Shown here piece by piece: positions 57,107 to 64,000 of a stretch of DNA of 64,000 bases; position 1 is the first letter of the stretch, and each line of letters opens with the position of its first letter. Source of the DNA: Diphasiastrum complanatum (lineage: Eukaryota > Streptophyta > Lycopodiopsida > Lycopodiales > Lycopodiaceae). The stretch spans positions 25,918,400 through 25,982,399 of the forward strand of contig CM055092.1 of NCBI GenBank assembly GCA_029204225.1. Direction: 5' to 3'. The notes below the pieces were generated by a model. It searched no databases, had not been told where the DNA came from, and saw only the letters and a list, made by a program, of their open reading frames with translations. The position numbers and the translations under genes were made by a program.

Positions 57107-57495
57107 TGCCCACAGTGTAAGCACAGGTGCATCCACGGTCGGGGTGGTCGACAGAACGGGGGACCTGATGAGTCAAGGTGTTGCCCTTGAGGTGTAAGAA
57201 CGGTCAGTTCTCGCGGTTCCGGCTTGGCGCTGTCTACACGTAGGACATATGAGGCAGTCTGCTGTCATTAGGTTGGTGTAAGCACGGTCTGTGCCTTGTG
57301 GGATGCGGGGCGACATATTCGAACTGTACGGATTAACCATTGATACAGAGATGCTGCTCGAATTCGGGTGTAAAGCACGGGTGGTTAGCTGCTAGTGCGG
57401 GATAGTTGCCGATCGTTTAGCTATAAGGGCTATCGACCAAAAAGTGGTGGGGCGTGACTGAGGCAATGTGCTTCTTAATGGTGAAAGCACGGATA
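57107..57495 (+). repeat. Five spaced GTGTAAGCACGG-like boxes
   Basis: Boxes begin near 57115 (GTGTAAGCACAGG), 57192 (GTGTAAGAACGG), 57276 (GTGTAAGCACGG), 57367 (GGTGTAAAGCACGGG) and 57480 (GGTGAAAGCACGG), spaced about 75-115 bp. Copy A has the same five in reverse near 23312, 23236, 23152, 23060 and 22948. The sequence between boxes differs, so this is a periodic motif rather than a simple tandem repeat. Role unknown. Confidence 0.7.
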
Positions 57496-59062
57496 GTTGG
57501 AGGGGTGTCCTATGTGGGCTAATTTTGTGATCAATTTGTATGGGCGCGGCCAGGCAAAGGTCCGTTGGCAGGACCATCTCAAAGGGGGACCTTGTCTTTG
57601 TTACTTGTTAGTAAACCTGCCTGAGTGTCTTACTTGTATGTATTCGTGGTAAGTCTTAGTACTCGTGCTTTGGCTGGTTTGCATGATTGCTTGTGATACA
57701 AGGAGCTGATGGCTCGAGAATGAACCTTTCTTTTGAAGGCTGATACCATCAAACAAAGAGGACTACAGAATCTGTGGGACGGATTTGCAGTTCAAGTACT
57801 CGCACGTGAACGGCAACAAAACGACTCAATGTTTGCAAAGGATGGATGACTAGCCTGTTTCTTGGGTTAGTTTCATTTTGCGACAACGCCCACCAAGACG
57901 CAAGCAGAAAGTCAAAAGTTAGAAAGGGCAATTTCAGGGGAGATCTTCTATGGAGCAGTTGGTCTTCATTTTGGGACGGCCACCTTCGGAACTGAAACTC
58001 ACTGAGCATGGGTGATATCTAGTATCAGTTGGGTTTTTCCTCAAAGGAGAAAGACTAGGATCCTCTTCAGAGATTGGCAACAAGTTGGATCGAGCCATAA
58101 TCCTAGCAGATGGGAAGCAAAGTGTTGGAAAGGCTTTTTGTCCGAAGAACTCTACTCTAAGTCCGATCAGCTGATTTTATAAGTGGAGGGGAACTATCAC
58201 ACACACCTCTCTCTTGGGGCAAATTTTGAATGAAAGTTGATCAAAACGGGGGCAAATTCAAGGTGATCTAGCCATACTCACACGAGAAGACTGGCGAACT
58301 TTGGACCTAATAAGTTGAAAAGTTTTTGTTGTGGAAAGGAAAGCTTGTTATTGGTTTTCTCTGGACCAGCAATGATGAGGAAACATATGAGTACGATGGC
58401 TTGTGTTACGTGTAAGGCAGCTGATCAATGAAGGAACTGTGAAAGTTGAGTCTTGCATGAGAGACTTGGTATTTTGAACGGACGCTAAGGGACAGTTTGC
58501 GTTGGGATCGGACTAGTGCAAACTCTGGGTGCATGTGTCTGATTCAAAGAGAGCTACTTGAAGCCAAGCTCAATGTACACTTCTTGTTTTGACTGTGAGG
58601 CAACTGACCAATGATGGAATTGTGAAAGTCAAGTTTTGTGCAACGGACATGGTGCTTCAAACAAACGCGAAGAGATAGTTTGGATGCGGATCAAACTGGT
58701 GCGACCCTTTGGCTTTCCACGAGGTCAATGGTTACATTTGGGCTGATTCAAAGAGCTACTTCAAGCTAAGTGAGAGGTGCATTGCGGAGTACTTAATCTT
58801 TGCCTACCTTAAAGAGCCAAGATGGAAAAGTATCAAGATCAGACTGGGACAAGGAGAGAAATCAAGGTGCAGAAGCAACAAGGCACGGAGTGGACCATAA
58901 AGTGGGCAATCAAACGATAAATCCTTTGGCTCAGGGAGCCTTGATACCTGTGCGGAACTGATCAAATTTGGAGCTCAGGGAGCTCAACACAAAGTGCATC
59001 AAGGACAAATCAGGAGCTCAAAGGAGTTCCAAAGTCGAAAGTCAAAAGCGACAGGGGCGAAC

Positions 59063-59717
59063 TGTGAAAATTGTCAACATTTCCTAGCTAGTTTGAGGCC
59101 TAAATTGGCTAAAATTGTAAATAGTTTTGGTTCTGGAGTTTAACACGTGTGAACCAGGCCACAATGTTTTTATTTACTGTATTTTTTCAGTATGATGAAG
59201 TGTCAAACTTCATACCCTTCAAAATGAGACCATTTTGATGTATTTTGGTCATATAAGCCATTTTTAGCTATTTTTCCTATATAGGGAATATCTAGGGTCA
59301 AGTACCTTCTAGAGAGAGGAGAGAGAGTCATCTTCCTCATCCATAAATAGTAGGGAAGTCGTGGAGAACAGGTTGGAGAAACCTTTTGTATGCTTCATTG
59401 AGATCAATAGATCATTGTCATTGTTTCTTCCTCCATTGAGAGCATTGTTGTGTGTATTGTCTTCAAGCTATTGTGTATGATCTTAGGTGCTTTCCAAAAG
59501 TGATAGGCTGATGTATTATGGATTGTATAATGCTATTTTGGGCCGCACTTGATGTTTATGGAAGTTTCCATTTGTGATAAATGCTTTTTGATCAAGTTCT
59601 TTGCATTCTAGGTAGCATAGAATGTGTTGCCAATTCCTAGCTTATGTAGTTTGGAGTGCAAGCATTCAAGCCAATGATCTTGGAGTTTAGATCCACTTAG
59701 GATCTGTATTTTTCACA
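59063..59717 (+). repeat. Copia 5' LTR (655 bp)
   Basis: Starts TGTGAAAATTGTC and ends TTTTTCACA, directly before the primer site. A TATA-like CCTATATAGGG lies near 59276-59286. Confidence 0.88.
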
Positions 59718-59730
59718 TGGTATCAGAGCT
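59718..59730 (+). promoter_or_regulatory. Copia primer-binding site
   Basis: TGGTATCAGAGCT, adjacent to the LTR end. Confidence 0.92.
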
Positions 59731-60889
59731 GGTTGGCTTCTATTTACAGTAAGTATTCCATTTTTGGTGATATTTGGATGTTTGATCAAGTTCTAGCATG
59801 ATTTTGCATTGCTTTGTTGATCAAATCTTACTAACCTTTGTTTTGTGAGTTGAACTTGTGGATCAAAAGCATATTTCAGGTCTATTGAAGATCAGAGGCT
59901 GAAAAGAAACTATTTTGGATCAGATCATAACACCTAATCATTTGTGATTGTGAGGCTTGTGCATATTCAATACTAACAATGTTCTTTTCAATCCTATTGT
60001 TGACAATCTCCATTCTTGGATGAACACTCTCCTTAAGTGGATGAAACTTCTCCTTAAGTGGATGACAAATGCTCTTTTGAGTGAGTTGTAATTCTCGTAA
60101 AGGCTGAGCAAAGCTCCCATTTGGATGAAAGATCTCCTTTTTTGGGTGAACATATTGTAAGCTCCATTGTGAAGAGCATATTGTAAAGATTGTCATCAAT
60201 TTTGGCATAAATTTTGGTGTACTTTGTTGAGCATGTAAGTAACTCTCCTTATGTAATTTGATTGGAGCATTTGCTGGAAGGTGTTAACCATTATGCAAGT
60301 GTGTTTTCAGGTTCTTAACAGGTTGAGGAACATTCTCATGTGAAGTGATCTTAGATCTACATCTAAACACCAAGATTTGACAAGATAGTGAAGCTAGTCT
60401 TGTGATTCACTAAGTGTGCTCATTCATTCACCTCTAAATCTTGTATTTATCACTTGCTGGAGTTTATAAACTTTTAGAAGTGTGGTTTACATGTGGTTTT
60501 ACAGGTTGAATCAATATCTTAGTGTGTTGATCATATGTTGATCAAGTTTGTTCATTACTAGGTAATCTTGGCATCCTAGTTTTGGGTATTTTCTAAGAAT
60601 GCAAGTAACTCTTCACACCATAACTTGATTTGGTCACTTGCTGGAAAGTTTGAGAGCTTAAGCAAGAGTGTGTTCAGGTTGGTTTGATTTTGTAATCCAT
60701 TCTTAGTGTGTGCAAAGTGTTGCATGTGTTTCAATCTTCCTTTCTATGCTTGGAAACCATCTAGGTTCAAGATAGAAGTGTTTTAGGGTCCTAAATCTTC
60801 ATAGATCTCTTTATCTATCATTTGTTGAGAGAAAAGTGAGTGCTAAGTGCTTTAGGACAGAACCTAAAAGTTGAAGAAACATTAGAATC
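59731..60889 (+). other. Copia untranslated leader
   Basis: About 1.2 kb between primer site and gag ATG. Imperfect repeats occur: GAGTGTGTTCAGGTT-type and CTTGCTGGA(A/G) blocks recur at about 60255-60320, 60450-60520 and 60635-60690. Confidence 0.6.
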
Positions 60890-63800
60890 ATGGCTTCCAA
60901 TGGTGGGATCATGCTAGAGTCTAGTGAAAGGTTGAGTTCATCAAACTACTCTACTTGGAAAGTGAGGATGGAGTCCTTACTTGAGTTGAATGAACTCATG
61001 GACATAGTTGCAGAAATTGAAGAGAGACCTCTCACACTTCAAGAGCAACAAAGGTTTGATAAGAAGGCCAAAAGGGCTCTTCATATCATTAAAATGAATG
61101 TTACAAATGAACTTCTCAAGGAAGTTGGAAAGTGTCAAAGTGCAAGTGAGGCATGGAATGCCTTAAAGAAGCTCTTTGAATCAAAGTCCACATCTAGGGT
61201 ATTGACCCTAAGGAGACAAATATTTTCTAGTAGGCAAAGAGAGGGTGAAAGTGCTCATGCATTTATCTTGAGAGTTAAGTCCCTAAGTGATGATTTAGCA
61301 TGCATTGATGAGAACATAAAAGATGGTGAAATAGTCCAAGTTATGTTGAATGGTTTGCTAAATGAACATGCTAACCTTGTGCAAAGTTTTGCCATTCAAA
61401 GAGTCTTGCCAAGTGTGGTTGACTTGCAAGAAATCTTATTGGCTGAAGAACATAGGTTGCAATCAAAGCTTGATGGTGCATCCTTGCAAGGTGGAGGTGA
61501 AGAGGCTTTCTTCACAAAAGGCAAATTCAAGGGCAAAGGTAAAGGCAAAGGGAAATGGTCCAAAGGTGGTAACTTTGATCATGATGATCACTCTTCCTCT
61601 TTCTCTTCTACTAAGAACAATAAGTCAAAGTTCAAGTGCTTTTATTGTGGGATAAAAGGTCATTTTGCAAATGAATGTTATAAGAAGAAAAGAGAGCAAG
61701 GAGAGAGGCAAGGAAATCTTACAATAGATGAGGAAGAACATAACACATGTGAATCACTTGTTATGACTTCAAGTTTGTTAGCCAACATAGATGATAATGA
61801 TCCTTGGTGGATTGATAGTGGAGCCTCATCTCACATGACAAGACATAAGGAATACTTTACATCCTTATTGTCTTATGAGGGAGAAGGTAACATCATCTAC
61901 ACTGCAAATGATGGTCAATGTGACATCAAAGGCATAGGCACTATTCCTATTTCCCTTTCAACAAATAGGAAAGCAAATCTTGAAAATGTTTTGTACATTC
62001 CTTCCATCACTAAGAATTTGCTTAGTGTAAGTCAAATGATTGACAAAGGACTTGATGTGGAGTTCATTGGAGATGCATGTTTGATAAGTAAATGTGGATC
62101 CTTGATTGCTCAAGGTAGGAGGCATGGTAAACTTTTCAAGCTTGATGCATGTGTGATATCTAATCATGAAGGATGTATGGCTAGGGAGCAATTGACAAAC
62201 CAAGAAGTTTGGCACAAGAGGTTGGGCCATCCCAACTTCAAATCTTTGGAGGTAATGGCAAAGAAAGAGCTTGTTCTTGGTCTCCCTAAAAGTCTTGTTG
62301 CAAACAATAGTGTTTGTGAACATTGTGCCTTGTCCAAATCTCATAGACTTGCTTATTCTAGATCTACTTCTAGATCTAAAGAAGTTTTTCAACTTGTGCA
62401 TTCTGATATTCATTCTTCTAGTACAACTAGCAATGGTGGGGCAAAGATGTATGCAACTTTCATTGATGACTTTAGTAGGTATACTTGGATCTATCTTCTT
62501 AAAAGTAAGGATGAAGTGTTTGCTGCATTTGTCAAGTTCAAGAATGAAATGGAAAACCAATTCAATACAAAGATCAAATGCTTAAGATCTGATAATGGAG
62601 GGGAATACACCTCAAATAGGTTCAAAGACTTTTGTATAGCACATGGGATTAAGAGGGAGATGTCTAGTCCTAGGACTCCACAACAGAATGGAGTGGCCGA
62701 GAGGAAGAATAGAACCCTTTGTGAATGTGCCAAGGCAATGAGACTACATGCTAATCTTGCTAAGTCTTTTTGGGGGGAAGCTTTAGCATGTGCTAACTAT
62801 CTATGTAATAGATGGACAAGTGCTTCCTTGGATGGTAAAACTCCTCATGAGGTTCTTTATGGTAGAAGGCCGAGTGTCAAGCATTGTAGGATCTTTGGAT
62901 GTACATGTTTTGTCAATATCACACTTGATGATAGAACTAAAGAAGATCCTTCATCAAAGAAGGGTGTGTTTGTTGGCTATAGTGAAGTAAGCAAGGCTTA
63001 CAAAGTGTACATTCCTTCTACAAAGAAAGTTGTCATAAGTAGGGATGTCATCTTTCATGAAGAGAATGTTTCCAATGTTGTTGATGTTGATGTTGATGTG
63101 CCTACTAATCATCATGATGTGCAAGATGTCTTGGATGAAGATGGAGATGCCACTCCAAAGCAAACTTCAAGGAAGACTCAAAGGCAAAGGGCTAAGCCAT
63201 CAAGGCTAACCTATGATGAAAAAGGAAAGCAAGTGGTGGACAACTCTAACTTTGCTTTTCTTACCTCTTTTGATGAACCAACTTGTGTAGATGAAGCAAT
63301 TCAAAAGAAGGAATGGATCCAAGCCATGGATCATGAGCATCAAGCACTCATCAAAAGCAACACATGGAGGTTGGTAAAGCTTCCAAAGGACAAGAAGGCA
63401 ATTGGTTGTAAGTGGATCTTCAAGATCAAGACAAATCAAGATGGATCAATCAACAAGTACAAGGCAAGGTTGGTGGCAAAGGGGTATGCTCAAGAATATG
63501 GTATTGACTATGATGAGACCTTTGCACCCGTGGCAAAGATGGTAACTATTCGAATCCTAATCTCTCTTGCAACTCTTTATGATTGGGATATGTGGCAAAT
63601 GGATGTTACTAATGCCTTCTTGAATGGTGATCTTGAAGAAGATATTTACATGGAGCAACCCGAGGGCTATGTTTCACATGATGAGCCTAATCATGTGTGC
63701 TATCTCCAAAAGAGTTTGTATGGGCTAAAGCAAGCACCAAGGAGTTGGTATGCTAAGCTCAATTCCTTCTTACTTTCTCAAAACTTTGTTATGAGTGAGT

Positions 63801-64000
63801 ATGATCATTCTCTCTACTTTAGATTGAATGAAAATGATATCACTTTACTTTTGATCTATGTTGATGACATTATCTTAAGTGGTGGTAACAATCTAGATAT
63901 AGATGAAATCAAGATGGCACTCAAAAGAGAGTTTGAAATTCAAGATCTTGGTAAACTTCATTATATCTTAGGAATAGAGATTATTAGAACTTCTAAATCT
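60890..64000 (+). CDS. Copia Gag-Pol polyprotein, partial
   Basis: 1037 codons from MASNGGIMLESSERL, open and in frame to the window edge. In order: gag, a GKGKGKGKW-type basic stretch, the knuckle CFYCGIKGHFANEC (about residue 249), protease WWIDSGASSHMT (about 308), VWHKRLGHPNF, integrase HSDIHSS (about 503), RSDNGGEY (about 566) and NGVAERKNRT (about 603), and RT with GIDYDETFAPVAKM and LLIYVDDIILSG (about 990). RNase H lies beyond the window. No stop or frameshift is visible and all catalytic residues checked are present, so this may be a competent element. Unlike the 13.7-kb relative it keeps one frame through the integrase-RT linker. Confidence 0.95.
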   Translation, partial: MASNGGIMLESSERLSSSNYSTWKVRMESLLELNELMDIVAEIEERPLTLQEQQRFDKKAKRALHIIKMNVTNELLKEVGKCQSASEAWNALKKLFESKSTSRVLTLRRQIFSSRQREGESAHAFILRVKSLSDDLACIDENIKDGEIVQVMLNGLLNEHANLVQSFAIQRVLPSVVDLQEILLAEEHRLQSKLDGASLQGGGEEAFFTKGKFKGKGKGKGKWSKGGNFDHDDHSSSFSSTKNNKSKFKCFYCGIKGHFANECYKKKREQGERQGNLTIDEEEHNTCESLVMTSSLLANIDDNDPWWIDSGASSHMTRHKEYFTSLLSYEGEGNIIYTANDGQCDIKGIGTIPISLSTNRKANLENVLYIPSITKNLLSVSQMIDKGLDVEFIGDACLISKCGSLIAQGRRHGKLFKLDACVISNHEGCMAREQLTNQEVWHKRLGHPNFKSLEVMAKKELVLGLPKSLVANNSVCEHCALSKSHRLAYSRSTSRSKEVFQLVHSDIHSSSTTSNGGAKMYATFIDDFSRYTWIYLLKSKDEVFAAFVKFKNEMENQFNTKIKCLRSDNGGEYTSNRFKDFCIAHGIKREMSSPRTPQQNGVAERKNRTLCECAKAMRLHANLAKSFWGEALACANYLCNRWTSASLDGKTPHEVLYGRRPSVKHCRIFGCTCFVNITLDDRTKEDPSSKKGVFVGYSEVSKAYKVYIPSTKKVVISRDVIFHEENVSNVVDVDVDVPTNHHDVQDVLDEDGDATPKQTSRKTQRQRAKPSRLTYDEKGKQVVDNSNFAFLTSFDEPTCVDEAIQKKEWIQAMDHEHQALIKSNTWRLVKLPKDKKAIGCKWIFKIKTNQDGSINKYKARLVAKGYAQEYGIDYDETFAPVAKMVTIRILISLATLYDWDMWQMDVTNAFLNGDLEEDIYMEQPEGYVSHDEPNHVCYLQKSLYGLKQAPRSWYAKLNSFLLSQNFVMSEYDHSLYFRLNENDITLLLIYVDDIILSGGNNLDIDEIKMALKREFEIQDLGKLHYILGIEIIRTSKS

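Larger units (their letters stand above)
55770..59062 (+). mobile_element. Non-coding LTR element, copy B
   Basis: Plus-strand partner of copy A. The 5' LTR (55770-57012) is TGTTGTAAAG...CGCTACA, the primer site is at 57015-57027, and the interior from 57028 has no gag or pol. At 59062 it is cut by a Copia LTR, so its purine tract and 3' LTR lie beyond the window. Relative to A it carries ~427 extra bases (58017-58443), including one unit of a ~180-bp internal tandem repeat (GGCA(G/A)CTGA(T/C)CAATGA...AAAGAG). ORFs shared with A, such as 57392-57577, have no recognised domain. Confidence 0.78.
59063..64000 (+). mobile_element. Ty1/Copia retrotransposon, runs off window
   Basis: 5' LTR 59063-59717, primer site 59718, gag-pol from 60890 open to the window end. 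It inserted into copy B after GGGCGAAC. The same lineage as the 13.7-kb Copia by protein (PWWIDSGASSHMT, ETFAPVAKMVTIR), but the LTR differs. The 3' end lies outside. Confidence 0.93.

Overview
The window looks like nuclear DNA of a land plant with a large, repeat-rich genome. The evidence is several plant-type LTR retrotransposons primed by initiator tRNA-Met, a SHI/STY-family transcription factor gene, an oleosin gene and the first exon of a DUF599 gene. All three genes lie on the minus strand, and at least two have introns. Nothing resembles a prokaryotic operon, CRISPR array or plasmid. I cannot name the species; a fern or other non-seed plant would fit, but that is a guess.

Layout. 0-11.1 kb: a Ty3/Gypsy gag-protease relic, then a second broken Gypsy element split by a Copia element on the minus strand (5887-10805; two ~960-bp LTRs, 5-bp target duplication CGTAT). 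11.8-12.0 kb: DUF599 exon 1. 12.2-13.7 kb: a fold-back repeat and a relic with a PIF1 helicase end followed by an endonuclease, the order found in Helentron/Helitron2 elements. It is cut by a very young Copia element (13727-19707). 21.5-24.6 kb: a large non-coding LTR element (copy A, minus strand). 27.1-27.6 kb: an intact oleosin gene with RY and ABRE-like motifs upstream. 28.2-29.1 kb: four short palindromic repeats. 30-37.4 kb: retroelement ends, a Gypsy fragment and a deleted Copia. 40 kb: a probable isolated exon. 43.4-44.9 kb: the end of a non-autonomous LTR element. 47.4-49.6 kb: the SHI/STY gene. 51.9-53.1 kb: a Copia LTR with the gag start. 54-55.2 kb: a retroelement end carrying an unrecognised 213-codon ORF. 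55.8-59.1 kb: copy B of the large non-coding element, inverted relative to A. 59.1-64.0 kb: a Copia element with an open, in-frame gag-pol ORF running off the window.

The three host genes have no evident functional link. Most of the rest is layered transposon insertion. The most unusual features are the A/B element family with five spaced GTGTAAGCACGG-like boxes after the primer site, the helicase-endonuclease relic, and a shared terminal module in two otherwise different retroelements.
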